Assembly: GCF_050279675.1 (NCBI RefSeq)
Contig: NZ_JBNNUK010000001.1
Coordinates: 62,001-126,000, forward strand
DNA length: 64,000 nucleotides
From: Viridibacillus sp050279675
GTDB lineage: Bacteria; Bacillota; Bacilli; Bacillales_A; Planococcaceae
Reading direction: 5' to 3'
Within the stretch, counting starts at the first letter, position 1; each line of letters starts with the position of its first letter. The position numbers were made by a program, and so were the translations under genes. The notes under the pieces were generated by a model, which worked only from the letters and a program-made list of their open reading frames with translations, made no database searches and was not told the DNA's origin. This document shows, one piece after another, positions 43,942 to 53,073 of the stretch.

Positions 43942-43943
43942 GA

Positions 43944-46076
43944 ATGGATAAATTAGTATCAATTATTGTAACTGTATATAATACAGCTGAATTTTTAGAA
44001 GAATGTTTAACATCTATAACGAATCAAGTATACAAAAACATAGAAATAATTATAGTAAACGACGGCTCGACAGATAATTCAACAGAAATAATTGAGCAGT
44101 ATACAACTGCAGATTCTCGCTGCCGTAGCATCAATTTAACTGAAAATAAAGGTGTAGGTTATGCAAGAAATCTTGGAATCGAACAAGCTTCTGGGGATTT
44201 TGTATATTTTGTAGATAGTGACGACTTTATCAATGAGAATGCGGTTGATAAATTAATACAAGGTCTTGGTAACAAATCTTATATTATGGGTCGCACTAAG
44301 AAACTAACGAATAAAGAAGATAGCAATATCGATATTGAAGAACATGAAGTGACAGTAAGAAAACGTAACAAGGTATTTAAAGTGTTACAAAATTTAAGTG
44401 TGCTCAATAGTTTGTTTTCTATGGAAATCATTCGTAAATACAATCTTCGTTTCTCAGAAGAAACAGATTGTTATACCGAAATGTCATTCTTAGTGCCTTT
44501 ATATAAAAACCGTACAGTAATTTATCAAGTGAAAGAAAGTGTATATTTCCGCCGTCTTCGAAATGATCCGATTACCAACCCATCGCTTATGCAGCAAGAT
44601 AGAGAGAAGATATTAAAGGATTTCTTAACAGTTTATAATCAGCTTAAAGCAGAGCTAGAGGGGACAAACAAAGAACAAAAACTCCTTGATAAATTACTTA
44701 TTCATTTTTACCGCTCTAAATTTATCCTAATAATGAGAGATGCAACTCAAATCGATCGAAACTTTGAACAACTAGCAACTGCAATGGAAAAGGTTTCTCC
44801 AGCGCAATATAAAAATCAAAACTTATTAGTTCGTGGTGAACTGAAAGCACTACGTAATCACAAATTGAAAAGTTACAAAAGAGCAGTTAGCATTCACCAT
44901 TTCGGAAGAGAATCAAAACAAAATTTTTCAAGCAAAACAAAACTGACTCGACAAATTTATAAAGATATATTCCAAAAACGACCTCTAAATGAGAAGAAAA
45001 TAGTTTTCGAAAGTTTCCTTGGAAAAAACTACGCGGATAGTCCGAAGTATATTTATGAATATATGGTTAAACACTACCCAGAGTACGAATTCGTCTGGTC
45101 GTTTAATGAAACAAATCATGATATTCCAGGAAATGCGAAGCAAGTGAAGCGTCTAAGCCTTGCTTATTACTATCACATGGCAACGGCAAAGTATTGGGTA
45201 AATAACATGCGGCAGCCACTTCACCTTCAAAAACGTGAAGGGAATGTATTTTTAGAAACTTGGCATGGTACACCACTGAAAAAACTAGTTTTCGATATGG
45301 ATGAAGTCTATTCAGCCAATCCTAAATATAAACAACAATTTTATGAGCAATCACGATTATGGGATTATTTAATTGCGGCAAATTCGTACTCATCGGAAAT
45401 TTTCAAAAGCGCATTTAAATTTGATAAAGTCATGCTGGAAGATGGCTACCCACGTAATGATACTTTGTACATTAACAACAATTCAGATTACATTACGAAG
45501 ATGAAAACTAAATTAAACATCCCGTTAGATAAAAAAGTAATTCTTTATGCACCTACATGGCGTGATGACGAATTTTATGAACCTGGAAAATACAAGTTTA
45601 ATCTAAAATTCGATTTGCAAAAAATGCATGAAAAACTTGGTGATGAATATGTCATCTTACTAAGAATGCACTATTTCATAGCAGATGATCTCAACATTAA
45701 TGGTTATGAAGGTTTTGTCTATAATATGTCCAAATATGACGATATTGCAGAACTATATCTGATCTCAGACATTCTCATTACAGATTACTCATCTGTTTTC
45801 TTTGATTACTCAAACTTGCGAAGACCGATTCTGTTCTACACTTATGATCTCGAAAAGTATCGTGATCAACTGAGGGGCTTCTATATCGATATCGAAAACG
45901 AAGTACCAGGGCCACTAGTCAAAACAACTGATGAAATCATTGATGCCGTACTTAATATTGATAAAGTAACCATCGAATATAAAGAAAAATACGACGTTTT
46001 CTATGACAAAATATGTAGCTGGGAATCCGGAAAAGCAACAGAGAAAATCGTAGAAAAAGTATTCAAAAACCATTAA
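43944..46076 (+). CDS. fusion of GT2 glycosyltransferase and TagF-type glycerophosphotransferase
   Basis: 710 residues, two enzymes in one chain. Residues about 1-230: GT-A fold glycosyltransferase family 2 with VSIIVTVYNTAEFLEECL, IIVNDGSTDNS and the DxD motif VDSDDFIN. Residues about 350-710: CDP-glycerol glycerophosphotransferase with FLETWHGTPLKKL, NSYSSEIF, YAPTWRDDEFY, RMHYF and LITDYSSVFFDY. It may both transfer a sugar and polymerise glycerol phosphate, or make a sugar-containing teichoic acid backbone. ATG behind AGAGGTG. A shorter paralogue of the C-terminal part is directly downstream. Confidence 0.9.
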   Translation: MDKLVSIIVTVYNTAEFLEECLTSITNQVYKNIEIIIVNDGSTDNSTEIIEQYTTADSRCRSINLTENKGVGYARNLGIEQASGDFVYFVDSDDFINENAVDKLIQGLGNKSYIMGRTKKLTNKEDSNIDIEEHEVTVRKRNKVFKVLQNLSVLNSLFSMEIIRKYNLRFSEETDCYTEMSFLVPLYKNRTVIYQVKESVYFRRLRNDPITNPSLMQQDREKILKDFLTVYNQLKAELEGTNKEQKLLDKLLIHFYRSKFILIMRDATQIDRNFEQLATAMEKVSPAQYKNQNLLVRGELKALRNHKLKSYKRAVSIHHFGRESKQNFSSKTKLTRQIYKDIFQKRPLNEKKIVFESFLGKNYADSPKYIYEYMVKHYPEYEFVWSFNETNHDIPGNAKQVKRLSLAYYYHMATAKYWVNNMRQPLHLQKREGNVFLETWHGTPLKKLVFDMDEVYSANPKYKQQFYEQSRLWDYLIAANSYSSEIFKSAFKFDKVMLEDGYPRNDTLYINNNSDYITKMKTKLNIPLDKKVILYAPTWRDDEFYEPGKYKFNLKFDLQKMHEKLGDEYVILLRMHYFIADDLNINGYEGFVYNMSKYDDIAELYLISDILITDYSSVFFDYSNLRRPILFYTYDLEKYRDQLRGFYIDIENEVPGPLVKTTDEIIDAVLNIDKVTIEYKEKYDVFYDKICSWESGKATEKIVEKVFKNH

Positions 46077-46083
46077 ATTGATG

Positions 46084-46131
46084 AAAAGCGTTCCACCCGT
46101 TGTACAATATGCGGGAAGAACGCTTTTTTTT
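46084..46131 (+). terminator. terminator after the GT2-TagF fusion gene
   Basis: AAAAGCGTT (46084-46092) pairs with AACGCTTTT (46119-46127) with extra pairing inside (CCCG/CGGG), followed by T residues. Confidence 0.88.
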
Positions 46132-46252
46132 GAATAGTAAAAAATAAAAACTTTAATGTTTTTTTCTTGTTATGCTTAATGATAAAATATAACATGGGCC
46201 AAATGAACTTATATAACATGAATATAAATATGAATAGAAAGAGTGGATTCAG

Positions 46253-47431
46253 TTGTTAAAGAAGATAAAGAAAAGTAAATACACTAAAAAGCTCATTACA
46301 AAAGCATTTAGGCTATTATCTAGAACACCTAGAAAGAAAAATTTAGTCATATTTGAAAGTTTCCATGGAAAACGTTATAGCGATAATCCGCGTGCCATTT
46401 ATGAATACATGAAAGAAAATAATACGGAATACACACTGATCTGGAGTGTAGCTAAGGACAGCATACCTCTATTTGAAGAAATGGGCGTTCCGTACATGAG
46501 ACGCTTTTCATTAAAATGGTTACTGAATTTCCCGCGTGCCGAGTACTGGGTCAACAACGTTCGCTTACCGAAGTGGATGCCAAGACCGAAAGAAACGGCG
46601 TATCTACAAACTTGGCATGGTACACCGCTGAAAAAACTAGGTACTGACATTGAAGAAGTATATATGCCAGGGACAAAAACAAACAAATATCGTAAAAATA
46701 TTATTGCTGAGTCAAAAAACTGGAACTATTTAATAGCGCCAAATGCATATTCAGGAGAAATTTTAGCACGTGCATTTCACTTTAAAGGCAAAGTGATTGA
46801 GTCAGGATATCCACGAAATGATGCATTACAAAACACAGATCCAAGCAAAACTGAAAAAATCCGTAAGTCACTAAACATCCCAGAAGGTAAGAAAATCGTC
46901 CTATACGCACCAACATGGCGTGATGACCAATTCTTCAAAAAAGGGAAATACAAATTCGAATTCCAATTCGACATTCAAAAACTTAAAGAACAATACGGAG
47001 ACGATTTCGTCCTACTTGCTCGCATGCACTACTTAGTATCAGAAAGCTTTAATTTCGCTCAATACGGAGACTTCATCAAAGACGTTTCAAACTACTATGA
47101 CATTGCAGACTTATACTTAGTCAGCGACCTTTTAATCACTGACTACTCATCGGTATTCTTTGACTATGCTATCCTAGATCGCCCAATTATCTTCTACATG
47201 TACGACCTTGAAGATTACCGCGACCGTCTACGTGGCTTCTACATCGACATCGAAGCAGATGCACCAGGACTAATCGTCAAAGAACAGGACGAACTATTTA
47301 CTGAAATTGGTCGTGCCCTAACTGAAGGCCACCATTCAAAAGAACAATTCGACCGCTTCGCAGAACGCTTCTGCGAATGGGAAGACGGCAAAGCCTCAGA
47401 ACGCGTAGTCAACGAAGTATTCAAAAAATAA
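46253..47431 (+). CDS. TagF-type CDP-glycerol glycerophosphotransferase
   Basis: 392 residues, the polymerase domain alone. Motifs parallel those of the upstream fusion: LVIFESFHGKRYSDNPRAIY, YLQTWHGTPLKKLGTDIEEV, APNAYSGEI, YAPTWRDDQFFKKGKY, RMHYLV, LLITDYSSVFFDYA and YMYDLEDYRDRLRGFY. It polymerises glycerol phosphate on the TagB-primed linkage unit. Start TTG 46253 behind AAAGAGTGG. The 3' third has strongly C-ending codons and stands immediately before array R3. Confidence 0.9.
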   Translation: MLKKIKKSKYTKKLITKAFRLLSRTPRKKNLVIFESFHGKRYSDNPRAIYEYMKENNTEYTLIWSVAKDSIPLFEEMGVPYMRRFSLKWLLNFPRAEYWVNNVRLPKWMPRPKETAYLQTWHGTPLKKLGTDIEEVYMPGTKTNKYRKNIIAESKNWNYLIAPNAYSGEILARAFHFKGKVIESGYPRNDALQNTDPSKTEKIRKSLNIPEGKKIVLYAPTWRDDQFFKKGKYKFEFQFDIQKLKEQYGDDFVLLARMHYLVSESFNFAQYGDFIKDVSNYYDIADLYLVSDLLITDYSSVFFDYAILDRPIIFYMYDLEDYRDRLRGFYIDIEADAPGLIVKEQDELFTEIGRALTEGHHSKEQFDRFAERFCEWEDGKASERVVNEVFKK

Positions 47432-47444
47432 AACTAAACAAATA

Positions 47445-47484
47445 AAAAGCGAGAGAAAATATTATATTTTCCCCTCGCTTTTTT
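47445..47484 (+). terminator. terminator of the TagF-type gene
   Basis: AAAAGCGAG (47445-47453) pairs with CTCGCTTTT (47474-47482) with further A/T pairing inside; followed by T residues. Array R3 starts 20 bases later. Confidence 0.88.
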
Positions 47485-47503
47485 ATTTGGCAAAGATAAT
47501 CTT

Positions 47504-48947
47504 GAGCAGAGCTAAAATTCTTGCTGGTAGCGCCAAAACCAGAGCGAGTAGCGCCAAAGCCAGAGCGAGTAGCGCCAAAACTCGAGTGAGTAGCGCGAAA
47601 GCCCGTGAGTAGCGCCAAAGCCAGAATGAGTAGTGCTAAAGCCAGAGTGAGTAGCGCGAAAGCCAGAGCGAGTAGCGCTAAATCCCACGCGAGTAGCGCC
47701 AAAGCCAGAGTGAGAAGCGCTAAACCCCGAGCGAGTAGCGCTAAATCCCGCGAGTAGCGCCAAAGCCAGAGTGAGTAGCGTGAAAGCCAGAGTGAGTAGC
47801 GCGAAAGCCCGAGCGAGTAGCGCCAAAGCCAGAGCGAGTAGCGCCAAAACCCGAGTGAGTAGCGCTAAAGCCCGCGAGTAGCGCCAAAGCCAGAATGAGT
47901 AGTGCTAAAGCCAGAGTGAGTAGCGCGAAAGCCAGAGCGAGTAGCGCTAAATCCCACGCGAGTAGCGCCAAAGCCAGAGTGAGAAGCGCTAAACCCCGAG
48001 CGAGTAGCGCTAAATCCCGCGAGTAGCGCCAAAGCCAGAGTGAGTAGCGTGAAAGCCCGCGAGTAGCGCGAAAGCCAGAGCGAGTAGCGCCAAACCCCAC
48101 GCGAGTAGCGCGAAAGCCAGAGTGAGAAGCGCTAAACCCCGAGCGAGTAGCGCTAAAGCCCGCGAGTAGCGCGAAAGCCCGAGCGAGTAGCGCGAAAGCC
48201 AGAGTGAGAAGCGCTAAAGCCCGAGCGAGTAGCGCGAAAGCCCGAGCGAGTAGCGCTAAAGCCCGCGAGTAGCGCCAAAGCCAGAATGAGTAGCGCGAAA
48301 GCCCGCGAGTAGCGCGAAAGCCAGAGCGAGTAGCGCCAAACCCCACGCGAGTAGCGCTAAACCCCGAGCGAGTAGCGCGAAAGCCCGCGAGTAGCGCCAA
48401 AGCCAGAGTGAGTAGCGCGAAAGCCCGAGCGAGTAGCGCCAAAGCCAGAGTGAGAAGCGCTAAACCCCGAGCGAGTAGCGCGAAAGCCCGCGAGTAGCGC
48501 GAAAGCCAGAGTGAGTAGCGCCAAACCCCACGCGAGTAGGGCGAAAGCCAGAGTGAGAAGCGCCAAAGCCCAAGCGAGTAGCGCCAAACCCCACGCGAGT
48601 AGCGCCAAAGCCAGAGTGAGAAGCGCCAAAGCCCGCGAGTAGCGCGAAAGCCAGAGTGAGAAGCGCCAAAGCCAGAATGAGTAGCGCTAAAGCCCATGCG
48701 AGTAGCGCGAAAGCCAGAGTGAGAAGCGCCAAAACCCGAGTGAGTAACGCTAAAGCCCGCGAGAAGCGCTAAACCCCGAGCGAGTAGCGCCAAAGCCCGC
48801 GAGTAGCGCCAAACCCCGAGCGAGAAGCGCCAAAGCCAGAGTGAGAAGCGCCAAAGCCCACGCGAGTAGCGCCAAAGCCCGAGCGAGTAGCGCCAAACCC
48901 CACGCAAGTAGCACCAAAGCCACCACGAGTAGCGCTAAACCCCACCC
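47504..48947 (+). repeat. tandem array R3 of 21/19-bp repeats, the largest
   Basis: About 70 units in 1444 bases. The core is GAGTAGCGC(C/T/G)AAA(G/C), with seven-base tails CCAGAGY, CCCGAGC, CCCACGC and five-base tails CCCGC or CCCGT. All units are 21 or 19 long. The edges are degenerate (GAGCAGAGCTAAAA at the left end, GAGTAGCGCTAAAC at the right), the inside is more uniform, as expected for an array that expands from within. Longer blocks (for example 47625-47740 and 47889-48017) are near-copies of each other, showing duplication of multi-unit segments. Confidence 0.95.
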
Positions 48948-49070
48948 AATACGCACCCCAAACCCTACCCCAAAATCAAAATCTTTTCCCCTCATCAACA
49001 CAACTGTTAATTTCTCTCAAATATTTACGTTTTGAAAACAGAATTAAAGGATATTATATGATATACTATG

Positions 49071-49099
49071 TTGTATGTTTTTATGGTAATATGTATAAT
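49071..49099 (+). promoter_or_regulatory. promoter of tagGH
   Basis: TTGTAT (49071-49076), 17-base spacer, TATAAT (49094-49099). Leaves a leader of about 210 bases before tagG, in which I see no recognised regulatory RNA. Confidence 0.6.
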
Positions 49100-49316
49100 A
49101 TTTGGCGTGATAAAATGCCGTCATCATACACTTTCAAGACTTTTAACAGAGCTACATAATGATGGAAGATAGTATCGCCAAAAACGCGAAAATGCATCTT
49201 TTCGAAAACAATAGCGTCATGATAATCAATCATTCTACAATTAAGCTATCATTTATACGAAACAATGCGACAAAATCATCCCTTAATGAAATTCGAGGAA
49301 TTGAGGAAAAAACAAT

Positions 49317-50126
49317 ATGAAAGCATTTATTAATATCATTAAAGAACAAATTTCGTCTTTTTATATGGTACAAAGACTAGCAAAGTTCCAACTAAAGATT
49401 GATAATCAGAACAACTATCTAGGCTTCATCTGGGAAGTACTTAACCCAGCGATTCAAATGGCTATGTATTATGTTGTCTTCGGACTTGGACTCAGAGGGA
49501 AATCAGAATTGGACGGAGTGCCCTATGTCTACTGGATGCTTGCAGGGATCTCGATGTGGTTCTTTATCAACAAAGCTATATTAAATGGTTCAAAAGCGAT
49601 TTATCAAAAGTATTCAATGGTCGCCAAGATGAACTTTCCGTTATCAGTACTACCAAGCTACATCATTACTGGGAAGTTTTACGGTCACTTAACATTAGTA
49701 GGCGGCATTATGGTCGTCTTTTGGATAAAGGGTTACGCCCCGAGTATTTATTACATCCAGCTTATTTACTTCCTAGGGATGAGTTATATTTTTGCGTTTA
49801 GTGTTACACTATTAACTTCAACTTTGACAGTCGTAGTTCGTGATGTACAAATGCTAATCCAATCTGTATTACAAGGGATGTTCTTCTTATCACCAATTTT
49901 ATGGGATCGTAGTGAAAACTTTCCTGAATGGCTACAAAGTTTATTGACACTAAACCCATTCTATTATTTAGCAAATGGATATCGCGCATCACTACTTTAT
50001 AACAATTGGTATGTTGTTGAGCATTGGCAATTAACGTTATTTAACTGGGGACTTATTCTCGTCATATTGATAATTGGTTCATCAGCACACTATAAATTCA
50101 GAAACCGTTTCTCTGACTTTATCTAA
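49317..50126 (+). CDS. tagG: TagG, teichoic acid export permease
   Basis: 269 residues with six membrane helices (ABC-2 type). It opens with an amphipathic part (KAFINIIKEQISSFYMVQRL) and contains NYLGFIWEVLNPAIQMAMYY, MFFLSPILWDRS and LNPFYYLANGYR, all typical of polysaccharide/teichoic acid exporters. With TagH it flips wall teichoic acid to the outer face. ATG behind GAGGAAAA. Confidence 0.92.
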   Translation: MKAFINIIKEQISSFYMVQRLAKFQLKIDNQNNYLGFIWEVLNPAIQMAMYYVVFGLGLRGKSELDGVPYVYWMLAGISMWFFINKAILNGSKAIYQKYSMVAKMNFPLSVLPSYIITGKFYGHLTLVGGIMVVFWIKGYAPSIYYIQLIYFLGMSYIFAFSVTLLTSTLTVVVRDVQMLIQSVLQGMFFLSPILWDRSENFPEWLQSLLTLNPFYYLANGYRASLLYNNWYVVEHWQLTLFNWGLILVILIIGSSAHYKFRNRFSDFI

Positions 50127-50149
50127 AAGTAACATGGAGGACATAAAAC

Positions 50150-50956
50150 ATGGCAGAATCAGTCATTATAAAAAATGTAACTAAAAAGTATCGTATGTAT
50201 AGATCAAAAAAAGAACAAATCGGCGATCTACTTTTCCCTGGTAAAATGGGCTCTGACTTCAATGCTATCGATGGCATATCATTTGCCGTAGAAGAAGGAG
50301 ATGTAGTTGGGCTAGTAGGTATAAATGGTTCTGGTAAATCTACCCTTAGCAACATCATTGGCGGAATTATTCCTCCTACTTCAGGTGAAATCATTGCCAA
50401 GGGTGAGGTCAATGTTATCGCCATTAATGCAGGTTTAAACAACCAACTAACAGGTATCGAAAATATCGAATTTAAATGTCTATTAATGGGCTATAGCAAA
50501 GAAAAAATTGATGAAGTAACACCGCAAATTGTCGAATTCTCAGAACTAGGAGATTTCATCTATCAGCCTGTAAAGAAATACTCTAGTGGTATGAAGTCCA
50601 AACTAGGCTTTGCTATCAGCGTTACAGCTGACCCTGATATTATTGTTATAGATGAAGCGTTATCTGTAGGAGATCAAACTTTCGCAGACAAGTCACTAGC
50701 CAAGATGAATGAATACAAAAAACGCGGTAAAACGATCTTCTTCGTCAGCCATAACTTAAGACAAGTAACAAGTTTCTGTAACAAAATTGCTTGGATTGAA
50801 GGCGGTCAGCTTAGAGAATTTGGCCCGGCAAATGTCGTTATGAAAAACTACAATGATTTTATCAAACAGTACAACAAACTTTCATATGAAGATCAAATAG
50901 ATTTCCAAAAGAAACTTGCAGATCGTCGTAAATATGGGTCCAAAAAGAAGAAATAA
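50150..50956 (+). CDS. tagH: TagH, teichoic acid export ATPase (short form)
   Basis: 268 residues with Walker A GINGSGKST, the signature YSSGMKSKLGFAIS, Walker B IIVIDEALSVGD and the switch His in FFVSHNLRQV. The TagH-specific start YRMYRSKKEQIGDLLFPG is present. B. subtilis TagH is about twice as long, with a membrane and extracellular part; that part is absent here, as in other short TagH/Wzt-like proteins. 24 bases after tagG. Confidence 0.92.
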   Translation: MAESVIIKNVTKKYRMYRSKKEQIGDLLFPGKMGSDFNAIDGISFAVEEGDVVGLVGINGSGKSTLSNIIGGIIPPTSGEIIAKGEVNVIAINAGLNNQLTGIENIEFKCLLMGYSKEKIDEVTPQIVEFSELGDFIYQPVKKYSSGMKSKLGFAISVTADPDIIVIDEALSVGDQTFADKSLAKMNEYKKRGKTIFFVSHNLRQVTSFCNKIAWIEGGQLREFGPANVVMKNYNDFIKQYNKLSYEDQIDFQKKLADRRKYGSKKKK

Positions 50957-50987
50957 ATAACGGCACTAGAAAGGATGTGAACCCCTA

Positions 50988-52541
50988 ATGAAAAGAAAAA
51001 TCTTCATGACAGCATGGGATATGGACATCGAAAAAGGCGGCATCAACAAAGTCATGCTCAAGCGCGCCAGCCTTTTTACTAATGACGAATACGATATTGA
51101 ACTCCTAACAATGGATTTCAAATTTAACTATGACATCATTGAAAAAGAATTGAAGCTATCAGGGCAACTTCCGAAAAGCGCAAAAATAACAAACGTTTAT
51201 GATTACTATAGAAGAAAATTTACAAAGAATACGATATCATCTGCAGCTCAATCTAAATTCGAACAACAGCTAAAGAAATTCGAAGAAGGATACTGGGTAG
51301 AAGATGGTGGTGAATTCGCTCGCTACTTCCAAAATGGGACTTATATAAAGTATAAAAAATGGCATGAAGATGGCACGATTAACTTTATCGATTACTTCGA
51401 TGACAACCGAGTACGTATACGCCGTGAAGAATTCCATCATACTGGTTTCCTTCAGCGCGAAGTCCTTTATCATCCAAGTAACAACAAAAAGAACCAAGAG
51501 CGTTTCTATACGGAAGATGGTTTTTGCTTCTTATCACTTTGGTATAACAACAACAATGGTAAGCTTCAAAAAGTATACTTATTCAGTCCAGATTATGATA
51601 AGGTCGAATACTTCCCGTCGAGCAAAGAATTCCATGATTTCTGGCTAAACGAAATGTGTCGTGTAGAAGTCGTTAAACCTATCATCATTTGTGATGGCTC
51701 AGCACCAACAACGCGAGTGACATCAATTGACGATGAACTTGTCTATAAAATTTATATGTTACACTCAAATCATTTCGCTGCACCATACGAATTGGGTAGT
51801 CCATATAGAACAGTGTATCAAGCAAAACTCGATATCATTCCAAAGGGGTATCCGGTCGTAGTGCTAACAGAACAACAACGACTTGATCTACACAAAGAAA
51901 TTGGTAACCGTGGCAATATCCATGTCATCCCAAACTGTGTAGAAGTGAATGATTTTAACGTCGAAAAGAATCCAAAGCTTGTGTCGATGATTGCCCGTTA
52001 TAGTCCAGAAAAACGATTAGACGAAGCAATCAAAGCCTTCTCACGAGTTGTAGAACAAGTACCTGAAGCGAAGTTGCATATTTACGGTAATGGCAATGAA
52101 GAAGAGGCGCTAAATAAGTTGATTCAAGAGCTTAAGCTAGAAAACAGTGTTGAGCTTAAAGGTTACACAAACAAAGTGCATGAAGTACTTGCAGCATCAT
52201 CTGTCTCGCTCGTTACTTCAGCATACGAAGGTTTCAGCCTAGCCATGCTCGAGTCACTTGCAAATAAGACACCAGTGATTAGCTATGACATCAACTATGG
52301 ACCATCTCAAGTAATCGAAGACGGTGTAAATGGCTATCTTGTCCCAAATGGTGACCGTGAACAACTAGCGGAGAAAATCATTCATCTATTAAATAACCAT
52401 GATTTAGTAGTGAAGATGGGGAAAGAAACACGTAACACTGTGCTAAAAGATTACACACCAGAGCGATACTATGAAAAGTGGTCAAAATTATTACAAGACG
52501 TCGTAAACGAAAATCATAATCTATATACACAAGAAATCTAA
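50988..52541 (+). CDS. TagE-like glycosyltransferase (GT4), copy 2
   Basis: 517 residues, clearly paralogous to the gene at 40257: KIFMTAWDMDIEKGGINKVM, FARYFQNGTYIKYKKW, SMIARYSPEKRLDEAIKAFS, VELKGYTNKVHEVLAAS and AYEGFSLAMLESLANKTP in the same order. Probable wall teichoic acid glycosyltransferase. It lies 32 bases after tagH, thus probably in the export operon, and ends with a terminator. Confidence 0.86.
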   Translation: MKRKIFMTAWDMDIEKGGINKVMLKRASLFTNDEYDIELLTMDFKFNYDIIEKELKLSGQLPKSAKITNVYDYYRRKFTKNTISSAAQSKFEQQLKKFEEGYWVEDGGEFARYFQNGTYIKYKKWHEDGTINFIDYFDDNRVRIRREEFHHTGFLQREVLYHPSNNKKNQERFYTEDGFCFLSLWYNNNNGKLQKVYLFSPDYDKVEYFPSSKEFHDFWLNEMCRVEVVKPIIICDGSAPTTRVTSIDDELVYKIYMLHSNHFAAPYELGSPYRTVYQAKLDIIPKGYPVVVLTEQQRLDLHKEIGNRGNIHVIPNCVEVNDFNVEKNPKLVSMIARYSPEKRLDEAIKAFSRVVEQVPEAKLHIYGNGNEEEALNKLIQELKLENSVELKGYTNKVHEVLAASSVSLVTSAYEGFSLAMLESLANKTPVISYDINYGPSQVIEDGVNGYLVPNGDREQLAEKIIHLLNNHDLVVKMGKETRNTVLKDYTPERYYEKWSKLLQDVVNENHNLYTQEI

Positions 52542-52570
52542 GAGTTGCCCTGGGCAGCTCTTTTTTTTTT
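52542..52570 (+). terminator. terminator of the tagGH operon
   Basis: GAGTTGCC (52542-52549) pairs with GGCAGCTC (52553-52560) with one wobble, then a run of about ten T residues. Confidence 0.93.
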
Positions 52571-52909
52571 GTCCCAAAACCTCATGAATCCCCAAAAATA
52601 ATAAAAAACAATGAACTACAAATGCTATTCCACAATTTTGTAACATAATCGTAAAGACAAACTCTACTATGAATAAGCTATACTTAACGTGAATAGTGAT
52701 AGGTCGATATACACATCAGATAGAATGGTACATTATATTACAAATTCTCTGCTTTTTTAAAATATATCGACAATTACATAAGTCATAAGATGTGATGATA
52801 AAGAACTAATTTAAGTATTACAACACAATTTTAATATAATTTACTATATAATGGAATGTGTGTATTCTAGTAATCTCATTTTTATAAGGCAAAAGTCTAT
52901 AGTTCTGCA

Positions 52910-53023
52910 TCAATTTAACCATTGTACGCAAACACCAGCTATATGATTGCCAATATCTAATGACCACCTATTTTGTCGACGTAACTTAAAAAAGCCCAAG
53001 CGATAACCATCAGTATCCAACAT
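52910..53023 (-). pseudogene. possible gene remnant, 37 codons
   Basis: In the 500-base gap before the autolysin gene, one minus-strand stretch is more GC-rich and reads MLDTDGYRLGFFKLRR, then RWSLDIGNHIAGVCVQWLN and a stop. It looks like the C-terminal end of a protein, but no ribosome binding site or upstream domain is present and I cannot name it. The rest of 52571-53073 is AT-rich and must hold the autolysin promoter, which I could not fix. Confidence 0.3.
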
Positions 53024-53073
53024 TTCTGACGCGTATATGAACCTATTAAAGTGAAAAAGAAAGGAAGTAGAAT

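Noticed and set aside
47741..48907. 388-codon minus-strand reading frame rich in Trp, Arg, Tyr, Ser and Leu
   Set aside because: It lies fully inside array R3. The repeat unit has no stop codon in any minus-strand frame, so long frames arise automatically; 19-base units shift the frame without breaking it, and there is no ribosome binding site or promoter.
33737..48947. CRISPR arrays
   Set aside because: Spacers are 5 or 7 bases, drawn from a small set and reused; no cas genes in the window.
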